A DNA stretch of 64,000 bases from Myxococcales bacterium (GCA_016793465.1 JAEUJW010000038.1:219344-283343), one strand, 5' to 3'. Counted from the stretch's first letter, positions 9,065 to 19,967 are shown. Translations and numbers: made by a program. The notes: generated from the letters alone by a model not told the origin.

Positions 9065-9091
9065 TTGGCAGTCGCCCCTGGCGACTGCCAG
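9065..9091 (+). promoter_or_regulatory. Diverged CIRCE-like operator (HrcA site) before groES
   Basis: TTGGCAGTC (9065-9073), nine bases, then GACTGCCAG (9083-9091). Canonical CIRCE is TTAGCACTC-N9-GAGTGCTAA. The spacer is exactly nine, and the two substitutions in the left arm (A to G, C to G) are matched by complementary changes in the right arm, so the dyad is kept. The dyad also extends into the spacer (GCC...GGC), giving an 11-bp perfect inverted repeat, 9066-9076 and 9080-9090. Position at the predicted transcription start fits repression by HrcA. Confidence 0.6.
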
Positions 9092-9257
9092 CACTCCCAA
9101 CCCCGGGCCTGCCAGGGCCCTTTCCCGCTCACTCAGGCGAGATGAGCGGCGAGCCGGCGTGCGGCCACGAAGCGGGCCCACGACGCGAGATTCCTTTTTA
9201 CCGACCACCGGCCGGAGACGGCCGCAGATCCGCCAAACGGAGCGCAGGAGAGAACAG

Positions 9258-9551
<294 letters not shown>

Positions 9552-9609
9552 GATCGGCGAGCGCGAGGACCTGGCCCGGGGGGCAGGTCCGCCGCGCACC
9601 CGTCAGTGA

Positions 9610-11286
<1,677 letters not shown>

Positions 11287-11322
11287 TCCGCCGACCTCAC
11301 GGCGCTGCCGTGGGGTAGACGA

Positions 11323-11350
11323 GGCCCGCAGCCGGCGACGGCGGCGGGCC
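11323..11350 (+). terminator. Putative groESL terminator hairpin
   Basis: GGCCCGC (11323-11329) pairs with GCGGGCC (11344-11350), 37 bp after the groEL stop codon, followed only by a short pyrimidine stretch (TTCGTC). It is a weak intrinsic terminator candidate; Rho-dependent ending is equally possible. Confidence 0.35.
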
Positions 11351-11396
11351 TTCGTCGATTCGTCACCCGCGCCCGGCGAAGTGTTATGCGTGGGCC

Positions 11397-12212
11397 ATGC
11401 AGGTGCAGGGAAGCGTCGCCATCGTCACCGGGGCCTCGTCGGGCATCGGCCTCGCGGTCGCGCGGGCGATCGTCAGGGCGGGCGGCAAGGTCGCGCTGGT
11501 CGCTCGCACGGCGAGCAAGCTCGAGGAGGTGGCGCGCGAGCTCGGGGCCGACGCGGCCGCGTTCCCGCTCGACGTCGCCGACCTGCCCCGGCTCGGCGAG
11601 CTGCCGCGTCAGGTGGTCGAGCGCTTCGGGCGGCTCGACGTCGTCGTCAACAACGCGGGGCTGCACCACCGCGGTGACATGTTCCGCCACGCGGCGTCGC
11701 AGCTCGCGGACATGTTCACGGTCAACCTGGTCGCGCCGGTGGTGCTCACGCGGGCGGCCGCGGAGCACATGCGGGCGGGCGGCGTGATCGTCAACGTCGC
11801 CAGCCTGGCGGGCAAGCTGGGCGTGCCGGGCTCGGCGGTGTACTCGGGCACGAAGGCGGGGCTGCGCTTCTGGGCGCTGGCGGCCGCGGAGGACCTCGGC
11901 AAGCGCGGGCTGCGGATCGCCAACGTCAACCCGGGTCCGGTCGACACCGGGTTCTTCGACAACGACATCCACGCGGTCACCGCCCTGACGTTCTCGCAGC
12001 CGATGGTGTCGGCCGAGCGGGTCGCCGAGGCGGTGCTCGACTGCATCCGCGGCGACGCGACCGGCGTGGAGGTCGACCTGCCGTACTTCTCGGGCAAGCT
12101 GTCCACGTTCGCCTATCTCGCCCCGGCCGCGGCCCGGCTGCTGCGGCCGCTGCTCGAGCGTAAGGGGGCGCGGGCGAAGGCGAGGTTCATGAAGCGCAAG
12201 GGCCTCGGCTGA
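11397..12212 (+). CDS. Short-chain dehydrogenase/reductase
   Basis: This 271-residue classical SDR has the nucleotide-binding TGASSGIG motif near residue 12, the NNAG motif (DVVVNNAGLHH), the catalytic Ser in VNVASLAGK, and the YSGTK (YxxxK) active-site pair. The NVNPGPVDTGFF segment follows the active site as usual. The C-terminal extension (LSTFAYLAPAAARLLRPLLERKG) is hydrophobic and basic, like SDRs that act on lipid substrates at the membrane surface. The substrate cannot be read from sequence; ketoacyl, steroid or retinoid-type alcohols are possible. A TTATGC hexamer lies seven to eight bases before the ATG. It stands alone between groEL and the kai operon. Confidence 0.88.
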   Translation: MQVQGSVAIVTGASSGIGLAVARAIVRAGGKVALVARTASKLEEVARELGADAAAFPLDVADLPRLGELPRQVVERFGRLDVVVNNAGLHHRGDMFRHAASQLADMFTVNLVAPVVLTRAAAEHMRAGGVIVNVASLAGKLGVPGSAVYSGTKAGLRFWALAAAEDLGKRGLRIANVNPGPVDTGFFDNDIHAVTALTFSQPMVSAERVAEAVLDCIRGDATGVEVDLPYFSGKLSTFAYLAPAAARLLRPLLERKGARAKARFMKRKGLG

Positions 12213-12360
12213 TCCATGATGCTGACCCTCGGTTAATTCATAGTGCGCTGTTTACGAGCGGATCACGGTTCGGCTCGACCGCGCGAGGAAATTACTCGTA
12301 AAGGCTTGCGCAGCGGTTGCACGGACAGTTGTGCGAACATTGGACGCCGTGAACCGGCTG

Positions 12361-12388
12361 TTGCCCGCGCTGGCAGGTTGCCTATACT
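12361..12388 (+). promoter_or_regulatory. Sigma-70 promoter of the kaiC operon
   Basis: TTGCCC (12361-12366), 16 bases, TATACT (12383-12388). The -10 is nearly perfect. Transcription would start near 12395, leaving a leader of about 55 nt before the TTG start of kaiC at 12450. Confidence 0.55.
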
Positions 12389-12449
12389 GCCGGCCGTAAC
12401 GGCGCGTTGGTGCAGGCCATGCAACCCGCCACGGACGGAGTGCACGACA

Positions 12450-14165
12450 TTGCAACAGACGACCGCCACCGATCACCCGCGGGGAATCGCCAAGACGCCG
12501 AGCGGCATCCACGGCCTCGACGAGATCACCAAGGGCGGCCTGCCGCAGGGGCGGCCGACGCTGATCTGCGGCAGCGCGGGCTGCGGGAAGACCCTGCTGG
12601 CGATGGAGTTCCTGGTCCGCGGCGCCACCGAGTACGACGAGCCCGGGGTGTTCTTCGCGTTCGAGGAGACGGCCGAGGAGCTGGCCCAGAACGTGCGCTC
12701 GCTGGGCTTCGACCTCGAGGCGCTGTCGGCCGCGGAGAAGGTGGCGATCGAGCACGTGCACATCGACCGCAGCGAGATCGCGGAGGCCGGCGAGTTCGAC
12801 CTCGAGGGGCTGTTTATCCGCCTCGGCCTGGCGATCGACATGATCGGCGCGAAGCGGGTGGTGCTCGACACGCTCGAGACGCTGTTCAGCGGGTTCGACA
12901 ACCAGGCGATCCTGCGCTCGGAGCTGCGAAGGCTGTTCCGCTGGCTGAAGGACAAGGGCGTCACGGCGATCATCACCGCCGAGCGCGGCGACGGCACGCT
13001 GACCCGTCAAGGCCTCGAGGAGTACGTGTCGGACTGCGTGATCATGCTCGACCACCGCATCACCGAGCAGGTGTCGACGCGGCGCCTGCGGATCGTCAAG
13101 TACCGCGGGACCTCGCACGGGACCAACGAGTACCCGTTCCTGATCGACGCCGACGGCTTCTCCGTGCTGCCGCTGACGTCGATCGGGCTCGACCACGAGG
13201 CCTCGAGCGAGCGCGTCTCGACGGGCATCCCGCGGCTCGACGCCATGCTCGGCGGCGGGCCGTTCCGCGGCAGCAGCGTGCTGCTGTCGGGCACCGCGGG
13301 GACCGGCAAGTCGAGCATCTCGGCGTTCATGGCCGACGCCTGCTGCCGCCGCGGCGAGCGCTGCCTGTACTACTCGTTCGAGGAGTCGCAGGCCCAGATC
13401 CTGCGCAACATGCGGTCGCTCGGGCTCGACCTCCGGCCGTGGCTCGACGCGGGCCTGCTGCAGTTCGTGTCGACGCGGCCGTCGCTCTACGGGCTCGAGA
13501 TGCACCTCGCGTCGATGCACAAGCGCGTCCGCGCGTTCGACCCGCACCTCGTGGTCGTCGACCCGATCAGCAACTTCGTGGCCGCGGGCTCGGAGTCCGA
13601 GGCGGAGGCGATGCTGCTGCGCCTGGTCGACCACCTGAAGTCGCGGCAGACCACCGCGGTGCTGGTCAGCCTGGTCGGCGGCGGCGGGGCGCGCGAGGCG
13701 ACCGACCAGAACATCTCCTCGCTGATCGACACCTGGGTGCTGCTGCGGGACATCGAGCTCGGCGGCGAGCGCAACCGCGGGCTGCACGTGCTGAAGTCGC
13801 GGGGCACCGCGCACTCGAACCAGGTGCGAGAGTTCGTGCTGTCCAGCGAGGGCGTCGACCTGCTCGACGTCTACGTCGGCGCCGACGGGGTGCTGACCGG
13901 CTCGATGCGGCTGGCCCAGGAGGCGAAGGAGCGCGAGGCGAACGAGGCGCGCAAGCAGGCGATCGCCCGCAAGCGCCGGGAGGTCGAGCGCAAGCGCAAG
14001 GCGCTCGAGGCCCAGATCCTGGCGCTGCGCGTCGAGTTCGACGCGGACGAGTCCGAGCTCGAGAGCTTGATCTCGGTGGAAGAGGCGGCTGGACGGCGGC
14101 TCCTCACCGACCGCACGGAGATGGCGCGCAGTCGCCAGGCCGACCGGCCAGGAGAGAAATCATGA
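12450..14165 (+). CDS. kaiC: KaiC-family double-domain clock ATPase
   Basis: This is a 571-residue RecA-like protein with two tandem KaiC domains. TTG 12450 is chosen because GGACGGAG lies at 12433-12440 and upstream frame sequence is not KaiC-like. CI has Walker A GSAGCGKT (41-48) and the catalytic Glu pair at 72-73 (FAFEE). CII has Walker A GTAGTGKS (281-288) and the Glu pair at 311-312 (YSFEE). The CII phosphosite region reads QNISSLIDT, so Ser423-Ser424 occupy the place of cyanobacterial Ser431-Thr432. The C-terminal 90 or so residues are a charged coiled coil ([18 protein letters not shown]) instead of a KaiA-binding tail. It overlaps kaiB by four bases. KaiC hexamers hydrolyse ATP slowly and can autophosphorylate; the rhythm or timer output here is inferred. 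Confidence 0.93.
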   Translation: MQQTTATDHPRGIAKTPSGIHGLDEITKGGLPQGRPTLICGSAGCGKTLLAMEFLVRGATEYDEPGVFFAFEETAEELAQNVRSLGFDLEALSAAEKVAIEHVHIDRSEIAEAGEFDLEGLFIRLGLAIDMIGAKRVVLDTLETLFSGFDNQAILRSELRRLFRWLKDKGVTAIITAERGDGTLTRQGLEEYVSDCVIMLDHRITEQVSTRRLRIVKYRGTSHGTNEYPFLIDADGFSVLPLTSIGLDHEASSERVSTGIPRLDAMLGGGPFRGSSVLLSGTAGTGKSSISAFMADACCRRGERCLYYSFEESQAQILRNMRSLGLDLRPWLDAGLLQFVSTRPSLYGLEMHLASMHKRVRAFDPHLVVVDPISNFVAAGSESEAEAMLLRLVDHLKSRQTTAVLVSLVGGGGAREATDQNISSLIDTWVLLRDIELGGERNRGLHVLKSRGTAHSNQVREFVLSSEGVDLLDVYVGADGVLTGSMRLAQEAKEREANEARKQAIARKRREVERKRKALEAQILALRVEFDADESELESLISVEEAAGRRLLTDRTEMARSRQADRPGEKS

Positions 14166-14485
14166 GCGACGAACAAGGCGGAGCCACGAGGTCGGGAGAC
14201 CAGGATGTGTGGGAGTTCCGGCTGTACGTGGCCGGACAGACCCCGAAGTCGTTGCGAGCGGTGGAGAACCTCAAGCGGATGTGCGAGGAGCACCTGCCGG
14301 GACGTCACAAAATCGAGGTCGTCGACCTGCACAAGAACCCGCGGCTGGCGAAGGAGGACCAGATTGTCGCGCTGCCGACGCTGGTTCGTAAGCTTCCGGA
14401 CCCGCTCCGGCGGGTGATCGGCGATCTTTCCAACCTCGAGAAGACGCTGATCGCGCTCGAATTGCGTTCTACGATCCCGACGTGA
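14162..14485 (+). CDS. kaiB: KaiB clock protein
   Basis: KaiB is a thioredoxin-like metamorphic protein that binds the CI ring of KaiC and drives the dephosphorylation phase. This 107-residue protein carries the family landmarks [52 protein letters not shown] and the very conserved [17 protein letters not shown]. The N-terminus is a short acidic extension. ATG 14162 overlaps the kaiC stop codon (ATGA), so production is coupled to KaiC. There is no kaiA anywhere in the window, as expected outside cyanobacteria. The hybrid kinase gene begins 88 bp downstream on the same strand and is probably in the same transcript. Confidence 0.96.
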   Translation: MSDEQGGATRSGDQDVWEFRLYVAGQTPKSLRAVENLKRMCEEHLPGRHKIEVVDLHKNPRLAKEDQIVALPTLVRKLPDPLRRVIGDLSNLEKTLIALELRSTIPT

Positions 14486-14573
14486 TCGGTCAAGAACGCC
14501 TCATGCCTCACTGCCGTGCATTCGGTCGGACCCGTCTGTTCGCGCCTCGCGGGGCGAGCAGCGAGGCGGGGCG

Positions 14574-16616
14574 ATGAGCGACGACCGCGTCCAGCTCCTG
14601 CGGGAGATCGACTCGCTGCGCCGCCAGCTCGCGGAGGCGCAGGAGACCATCAGCGCGATCCAGGCCGGCGACGTCGACGCCGTCGTCACCGACACCGAGC
14701 AGCCGCGGGTCCTGACCCTCGACGCCGCGGACAGGCCGTATCGCCTGCTGGTCGAGCGCATGAACCAGGGCGCGGCGACGCTGACGATCGAGGGCACCGT
14801 CCTCTACTGCAACGAGCAGTTCGCGTGGCTGGTGCGCCACCCGCAGGGCTCGCTGATCGGGCGGCCGATCCAGGACGTGATCGACGAGCCGTTCATGCCG
14901 CTGTTCGAAGCGATGATCGGCGACGGTCTGGCGGCCAGCGTCGAGGGCGAGGTGATCCTGCGGCGAGGCGACGGCATGCGCGTGCCGGTGTTCCTGGGGG
15001 TCAGCGGGCTGCACGAGGGCATCGCCGGCCCGTGCCTCCTGCTCGTCGACCTGACCGAGCTGAAGCGGCGCGAGCGGCTGGTCGCCGACGAGGCGCTGGC
15101 GCGGTCGATCCTCGAGCAGGTCATCGACGCGGTGATCGTGTGTGACAGCGACGGCAAGGTTCTGCGCGCGAGCCGGGCGGCGTACGAGCTGTGCGGGCAG
15201 AACCCGATCTTGAAGCCGTTCGACCAGATGTTCGAGCTGGTGCGGCTGCGGCCGGACAACGTGGCCGGCGAGCGCGTCGACGTCGGCGCGGCCTGGCGGG
15301 GCGAGATGCTGCGCGGGTGGGAGGTCGGGCTCGAGCGTCCGGACGGGCGGCGCGAGCTGCTGCTCGGGGCGGGGCCGCTGGTGGCCGCCGGCGGCGAGGT
15401 GCTCGGGGCGGTGATCACGCTGACGGACATCACGCCGATGCGCGACGCGCAGGACGAGCTCGAGCGGCGGGCGACGGCCCTGCAGGAGGCCGACCAGCGC
15501 AAGGACGAGTTCCTGGCGATGCTGGCCCACGAGCTGCGCAACCCCCTGTCGCCGATCCGCTCGTCGCTCGAGATCATGCACCTTCGCATGCTCGACGACC
15601 CGATGATGCGGCGCTGCCGCGACATCATCGAGCGTCAGGTCCAGCAGCTCACGCGGATGGTCGACGACCTGCTCGAGGTCTCGCGCATCAACAGCGGGAA
15701 GATCCAGCTGCAGGTCGACCGCGTCGATCTGTCGGCCGCGGTGACGCGCGGGCTCGAGACCATTCGTCCGGTCGTCGACGCCAAGAAGCACCGCCTCGCG
15801 CTCTCGCTGCCGAACGCGCCGGTGTGGGTGCGCGCCGACCTCACGCGCGTCGCCCAGGTCATCGGCAACATCGTCCACAACGCCGCGAAGTACACCGAGG
15901 ACAGCGGGGTCATCTCGGTGAAGATCCGCCAGGAGGGCGACGAGGGGGTCGTGCGCGTGCGGGACACCGGCATCGGCATCCCCGTCGAGATGTTGACCAA
16001 GGTGTTCGACCTGTTCACCCAGGCCAACCGCTCGCTCGACCGCTCGCAGGGCGGGCTGGGCATCGGGCTCGCGCTGGTCAAGCGGCTGGTGGCGATGCAC
16101 GGCGGGCGGGTCGAGGCGTTCAGCGAGGGCGTCGGCCGGGGCAGCGAGTTCGTGGTCTGTCTGCCGCTGTGGCACGGCGATCGTCAGGGGACGGTCGCGC
16201 AGGCGGGTGGGGCCCGCGGCGACGGCGGGCGGGGTCGGCGCGTGCTCGTGGTCGACGACAACCAGGACGCCGTCGACGTGCTGGCGTCGCTGCTCGGCAT
16301 GCTCGGTCACACCGTGCGCACCGCCAACGACGGGCGCGCGGCGATCTCCGCGGCGACCGAGTTTCGTCCGGACGTGGTGCTGTGCGACATCGGCCTGCCG
16401 CTGATGGACGGCTACGCGGTGGTCGCGGCCCTGCGCGGGCTGCCGGGCTTCGAGGACACGCAGTTCGTGGCGCTCACCGGGTACGGGCGCGAGGAGGACC
16501 GCCGGCGCTCGCTGGCCGCCGGCTTCCACGCGCACCTGGTCAAGCCGTTCGAGCTGGCCAAGCTCGAGGCCGTGCTCGAGCGGACGGGGCGCGCGGGCGT
16601 CAGCGCAGGCGGATGA
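14574..16616 (+). CDS. PAS-containing hybrid histidine kinase with receiver domain
   Basis: This 680-residue cytoplasmic sensor has an N-terminal coiled coil ending in the kinase-associated ISAIQAGDVDAVV motif, two PAS-like domains (about 55-165 and 170-285), a HisKA dimerisation domain with His319 (AHELRNPLSP), a catalytic ATPase domain with N box (NIVHNAAKY), G1 (DTGIGIP) and G2 (GLGIGLALV), and a C-terminal receiver with Asp605 (CDIGLPLMDGY) and the conserved Lys (LVKPF). No membrane segment is seen, so the signal is internal. Position directly after kaiC-kaiB suggests that it reads the KaiC state, as SasA does in cyanobacteria, but SasA has a KaiB-like sensor and this protein does not. 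Its last 17 bases overlap the convergent UbiB-type gene. Confidence 0.9.
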   Translation: MSDDRVQLLREIDSLRRQLAEAQETISAIQAGDVDAVVTDTEQPRVLTLDAADRPYRLLVERMNQGAATLTIEGTVLYCNEQFAWLVRHPQGSLIGRPIQDVIDEPFMPLFEAMIGDGLAASVEGEVILRRGDGMRVPVFLGVSGLHEGIAGPCLLLVDLTELKRRERLVADEALARSILEQVIDAVIVCDSDGKVLRASRAAYELCGQNPILKPFDQMFELVRLRPDNVAGERVDVGAAWRGEMLRGWEVGLERPDGRRELLLGAGPLVAAGGEVLGAVITLTDITPMRDAQDELERRATALQEADQRKDEFLAMLAHELRNPLSPIRSSLEIMHLRMLDDPMMRRCRDIIERQVQQLTRMVDDLLEVSRINSGKIQLQVDRVDLSAAVTRGLETIRPVVDAKKHRLALSLPNAPVWVRADLTRVAQVIGNIVHNAAKYTEDSGVISVKIRQEGDEGVVRVRDTGIGIPVEMLTKVFDLFTQANRSLDRSQGGLGIGLALVKRLVAMHGGRVEAFSEGVGRGSEFVVCLPLWHGDRQGTVAQAGGARGDGGRGRRVLVVDDNQDAVDVLASLLGMLGHTVRTANDGRAAISAATEFRPDVVLCDIGLPLMDGYAVVAALRGLPGFEDTQFVALTGYGREEDRRRSLAAGFHAHLVKPFELAKLEAVLERTGRAGVSAGG

Positions 16617-18276
16617 GGCCGCCGATGGCGAGCACGTAGAACACGACCGAGGCCCAGGGCATGCCGATGGCGTGGAGCAGGGGGAGGTCGAGGGCGAGGC
16701 AGTAGGTGCCGCAGGCGAGGAAGGTGACGGTGAGGGCGGCGCGGACGGCCACGCGGAGGTGGGCGCCGAAGGCGTCGTGATGGGCCTTCAGGGTGCCCGG
16801 GGCGATGCCGACGGCGAGCTTGCCGTCCTGGATGTCGCTGAGGATGGCGGGCAGCACGCGCGGGAGGCTGTGGGCCATCTTGGACAGCAGCTGGAAGTCG
16901 GTGATGACGAGCTGCTTGATGCGGTCGCTGCTGTAGCGCTCGGTCATCATCTGGGTGATGAAGGGGCGCGCGAGCTCGATGGGGTCGATGTCGGGGGCGA
17001 TGGACTTGGCGAGGCCCTCGGTGGTCACGATGGCCTTGAACATCATCGTGAAGTCGGACGGCATGCGCACGCGGTGGCGGGTGGCGCCCTCGACGAGCTC
17101 GCCGAACAGCTCGCCCATCTGCAGCTCGGACAGAGGCACGCCGCCGAGGTAGCGCTCGGCGATCTCGACGACGTCGGCCTCGAAGGCGGCGTAGTCGATC
17201 TTGGTGCTGGGGATCGCCAGGGCGTAGAAGCAGCGGGCGAGGTTCTCCAGGTCCTCGTTTAGCACGGCGTGCAGGATGTCGATGAGGTGGTCCTTCATCG
17301 ACGGCGACAGGCGGCCGACCATGCCGCAGTCGATGATCGCCAGGCCGCCGTCGGCCTGCACGAACACGTTGCCGGGGTGCAGGTCGCCGTGGAAGAACCC
17401 GTCGACGAACAGCATCTTGTAGGCGGTCTTAAAATAGACCTCGACGAGCGGGCGGGTGTCCTCGCCGCTGGCGAGGACCTCGCTGAACTTCCGGCCCTCG
17501 ACGAAGTCCATGCAGAGGATCTCGCTGGTGCTGAGGTCCTCGTGGACGATCGGGATGCGGACCCGCGGGTCGTCAGCAAAATTGCGGCGGAAGCGGGCCA
17601 TGTTGCGGGCCTCGCAGTGGAAGTCGAGCTCCTGCGCGAGCGACTTGGCGAAGCCGCGGAGCACGCCGCCGATGTCCATGGCCGCGGCCTCCTCGAACGC
17701 GTCCTCGACGTAGGAGGCCATGCCGCGCAGGATGTTGAGGTCGCTCTCGATCTTGGGGCGCAGGCCCGGCCGCTGGATCTTCAGGACGACGGGGGTGCCG
17801 TCCTTCAGGGTGGCGCGGTGGACCTGGGCGATCGACGCCGACGCCAGCGGCGTCTCGTCCAGACTATTAAAGAAGTCTTTGAAGTTGGGGCCGAGGTTGG
17901 TGCGGAGCTGGGACTCGATCTGGTCGAAGGGCAGCGGGCTGACCTGGTCCTGCAGCTGGGTGAGCTCGGTCAGGATGGCCGGGGGCAGCAGGTCCGGCCG
18001 CGTCGAGAGGATCTGGCCGAGTTTAATAAAGGTCGGGCCGAGCTTGGTGAAGGCGGCGACGAGGCGCTTGCCGGTGTCGGCGTTGCCCATGGCGGCGCGG
18101 GTGAGGTCGGCGCCCTCGTAGTCGACCTGCAGCTCGCGGCGCAGCTTGAGCTGGGCGAAGAACCAGCCGAAGCCGTGGCGCACGAACACGGTCGCGATCT
18201 CGCGGAATCGGGCGACGTCCTTGGCGCCCGTGACCAGGGCCCGCGAGGAGCTGACGATTGTGCGCAGGACGGACAC
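16600..18276 (-). CDS. ABC1/UbiB-family atypical kinase with C-terminal membrane helices
   Basis: UbiB/ADCK proteins are kinase-fold ATPases linked to ubiquinone and other isoprenoid lipid metabolism. GTG 18276 is chosen over an upstream in-frame start at 18393 because the extra residues are not family-like and a TATACT hexamer lies eight bases before the GTG. The 558-residue protein has the KxGQ motif (TFIKLGQILSTRPDLLP), the alanine-rich nucleotide loop (PLASASIAQVHRATL), the ion-pair Lys (VVLKIQRPG), catalytic HGDLHPGNVF and metal-binding IDCGMVGRL. The last 55 residues hold two membrane helices. It stands alone, divergent from a lipoprotein. Quinone metabolism is the likely field, but many bacteria carry several paralogs of unknown role. 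Confidence 0.9.
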   Translation of the reverse strand: MSVLRTIVSSSRALVTGAKDVARFREIATVFVRHGFGWFFAQLKLRRELQVDYEGADLTRAAMGNADTGKRLVAAFTKLGPTFIKLGQILSTRPDLLPPAILTELTQLQDQVSPLPFDQIESQLRTNLGPNFKDFFNSLDETPLASASIAQVHRATLKDGTPVVLKIQRPGLRPKIESDLNILRGMASYVEDAFEEAAAMDIGGVLRGFAKSLAQELDFHCEARNMARFRRNFADDPRVRIPIVHEDLSTSEILCMDFVEGRKFSEVLASGEDTRPLVEVYFKTAYKMLFVDGFFHGDLHPGNVFVQADGGLAIIDCGMVGRLSPSMKDHLIDILHAVLNEDLENLARCFYALAIPSTKIDYAAFEADVVEIAERYLGGVPLSELQMGELFGELVEGATRHRVRMPSDFTMMFKAIVTTEGLAKSIAPDIDPIELARPFITQMMTERYSSDRIKQLVITDFQLLSKMAHSLPRVLPAILSDIQDGKLAVGIAPGTLKAHHDAFGAHLRVAVRAALTVTFLACGTYCLALDLPLLHAIGMPWASVVFYVLAIGGLIRLR

Positions 18277-18380
18277 GGGGCGAGAGTATACGGCACCGGG
18301 CGCGGAGCCGGACCACGGGCGGACCTGGCCCGGGGACCGGCGTCGCGGCTCTGCTACCCTGCCCGGCTGGAGGCATGACG

Positions 18381-19058
18381 ATGGAACGGACAATCAAGGC
18401 TGTGCTGGCCGTGTGCCTGGGGACGGTGGCGGCGTGCGAGGCGACGCGAGACGCGTCGGAGCGGGCGCAGCGCGAGGCGGGGGTGGTGGCGGAGCAGACG
18501 CAGAAGAAGGCGGCGGAGCTGGCGTCGGCGGCGGGTGACCGGACGGTGGAGGCCGCGCGCGCGGCCCGTGACTGGGCGGGCGGGCTGGTGGCGTCGGGCA
18601 AGCTCAGCGAGACGGTGGAGGGCTGGCTGCGGCGCGGCGCGGCGGCGTCGGGCTCGGGCATCGAGGCGGTGCTGCGGCGCGGCGAGCAGGCGGTGTCGGT
18701 GGCCCAGGAGATCGGCAAGGCGCTGGTGAGCGCGGTCGACGTCGACACGATGATCGAGCCGATCTACCAGGAGGTCGTCGGCGACTCGCCGGAGCTGGCG
18801 GTGCGGCGCAGCGAGGCCGACGAGGCGATCCGCGGCATGTCGCGCGTCGAGGTGATCGACGGGCTGCAGGTCGGGTTCAAGGAGCTGTCGAGCGTCGACC
18901 TCGGGCATCACCTCAGCGAGCGGGCGTACCTCGTGGTCTGGCGGCAGGACGACCGGCTGATCGGGTTCGTGTATCGCTCGCGGCGGGACATCGCCATGGC
19001 GGAGCTCGTCGACGCGGCGCCGAAGATCGTCGCGCTGGTGCGCTCGTCGCTCGGGTGA
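18381..19058 (+). CDS. Lipoprotein of unknown function
   Basis: GGAGG at 18369-18373 is seven bases before ATG 18381 and only one base before ATG 18375, so 18381 is preferred. The 225-residue product has a lipoprotein signal (MERTIKAVLAVCLGTVAAC). An alanine/glutamate-rich coiled-coil stretch follows (residues about 25-75), then a mixed alpha/beta domain ending AYLVVWRQDDRLIGFVYRS. I do not recognise the family. The coiled coil resembles spacers that hold a domain off the membrane. It converges on the methyltransferase gene, with three bases between stop codons. Confidence 0.65.
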   Translation: MERTIKAVLAVCLGTVAACEATRDASERAQREAGVVAEQTQKKAAELASAAGDRTVEAARAARDWAGGLVASGKLSETVEGWLRRGAAASGSGIEAVLRRGEQAVSVAQEIGKALVSAVDVDTMIEPIYQEVVGDSPELAVRRSEADEAIRGMSRVEVIDGLQVGFKELSSVDLGHHLSERAYLVVWRQDDRLIGFVYRSRRDIAMAELVDAAPKIVALVRSSLG

Positions 19059-19061
19059 CGC

Positions 19062-19967
19062 TCATGCCAGGCGGCCCGAGATCAGGTGGTAGCCGAAGTG
19101 GCGCCGGGCCAGGCCGAGGACGAGGCCGAACACCGGCGCCATCACGTTGCCGAGGCGCAGCGGGACGAGCCGGCCGCGTCGGCGCTCGCGCAGCAGGAAG
19201 CGGGCCGCGGTCGCGGGCACGTGCAGCGCCGAGGGGACCAGCGGCCAGAACACCTCCTCGACGGTGATGTCGACGAACCCGTGCTCGCGCAGGGTGGCGA
19301 CGAACGCGGGCAGCTCGGCGAAGCGGTCGATGGCCCAGCCGTCGCACACGCGGCGGCAGACCGGCGCGAGCCACCCGGGCAGCGCCTCGCCGTGCTTGAG
19401 GAAGCCGTCGGCCACGGCGAAGCGACCGCCAGGGCGCAGCAGGCGACGCAGCTCGCGGATGCATTCGCGGCGCCCGGGGCCGCGGGCGTGGCAATAGCTC
19501 TCGATCGCGTAGGCCGCGTCGAACGACGCGTCGGGCAGCGGGGCGCGCGTGTAGTCGGCGTGCAGCACACGGACGCGACGCTCGAGCCCGGACTGGCCGA
19601 TCAGAACGTTGGCGCGGGTGACCTGGGTGGGGGTGACGGTCAGCCCGGTGACGTCGGCGAGGGGGAAGCGGCGGGCGACGTCACGAGCGACCTCGCCGAG
19701 GCCGCAGCCGAGGTCGAGCACCCGCGCGGGGCGATCGGCGGGCACGTGCAGGCGGGCGGCCACCTCGACGTTCATCTGCGCGAGCATCGGCGCCAGCCGC
19801 CACGGGCTCATGCCGCGGCGGAAGTAGCCGAAGTGCATGTTGAACACCGGGCTCCAGGCGGCGTAGTCGGGGCCGGCGGCCTCGTAGTAGTCGATCACCC
19901 GCTGCAGGTCGGCGTCGATCGCGACCGCGGACTCCGGCACGACCACGGCGCGCGCGGCATCTGACAC
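19062..19967 (-). CDS. SAM-dependent methyltransferase, sterol/tocopherol methyltransferase-like
   Basis: This is a 301-residue class I methyltransferase. GTG 19967 is the start; a TATCGT hexamer lies six bases before it. Motif I is VLDLGCGLGEVARDVA, followed by the VTGLTVTPTQVTRAN segment that closely recalls the GITLSPxQ region of gamma-tocopherol, cyclopropane and sterol C-24 methyltransferases, and by YAIESYCHARG and LRPGGRFAVADGF. The N-terminus has the VIDYYEAAGPDYAAW substrate-lid pattern of that group. A lipid or isoprenoid acceptor is therefore likely. Nannocystis is a known bacterial sterol producer, which makes a sterol-like substrate imaginable, but that is inference. The C-terminus is basic and hydrophobic, suggesting membrane contact. 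Confidence 0.83.
   Translation of the reverse strand: MSDAARAVVVPESAVAIDADLQRVIDYYEAAGPDYAAWSPVFNMHFGYFRRGMSPWRLAPMLAQMNVEVAARLHVPADRPARVLDLGCGLGEVARDVARRFPLADVTGLTVTPTQVTRANVLIGQSGLERRVRVLHADYTRAPLPDASFDAAYAIESYCHARGPGRRECIRELRRLLRPGGRFAVADGFLKHGEALPGWLAPVCRRVCDGWAIDRFAELPAFVATLREHGFVDITVEEVFWPLVPSALHVPATAARFLLRERRRGRLVPLRLGNVMAPVFGLVLGLARRHFGYHLISGRLA

Larger units (their letters stand above)
8898..9257. other. Intergenic region with divergent promoters for the 8322 gene and groES
   Basis: This gene-free stretch of 360 bp holds, on the plus strand, a promoter candidate (9028-9056), a diverged CIRCE-like inverted repeat (9065-9091), and a GC-rich imperfect palindrome around 9105-9120. The groES leader downstream is about 190 nt. 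On the minus strand only the GGGAGG ribosome site at 8904-8909 stands out. A short AT-rich tract lies near 8957-8970. No open reading frame in it looks like a gene. Confidence 0.6.

Noticed and set aside
12243..12449. N-terminal extension of KaiC from an upstream in-frame start at 12243
   Set aside because: It would cross the TTGCCC-16-TATACT promoter and adds 69 residues with no KaiC similarity; TTG 12450 has a proper ribosome site.
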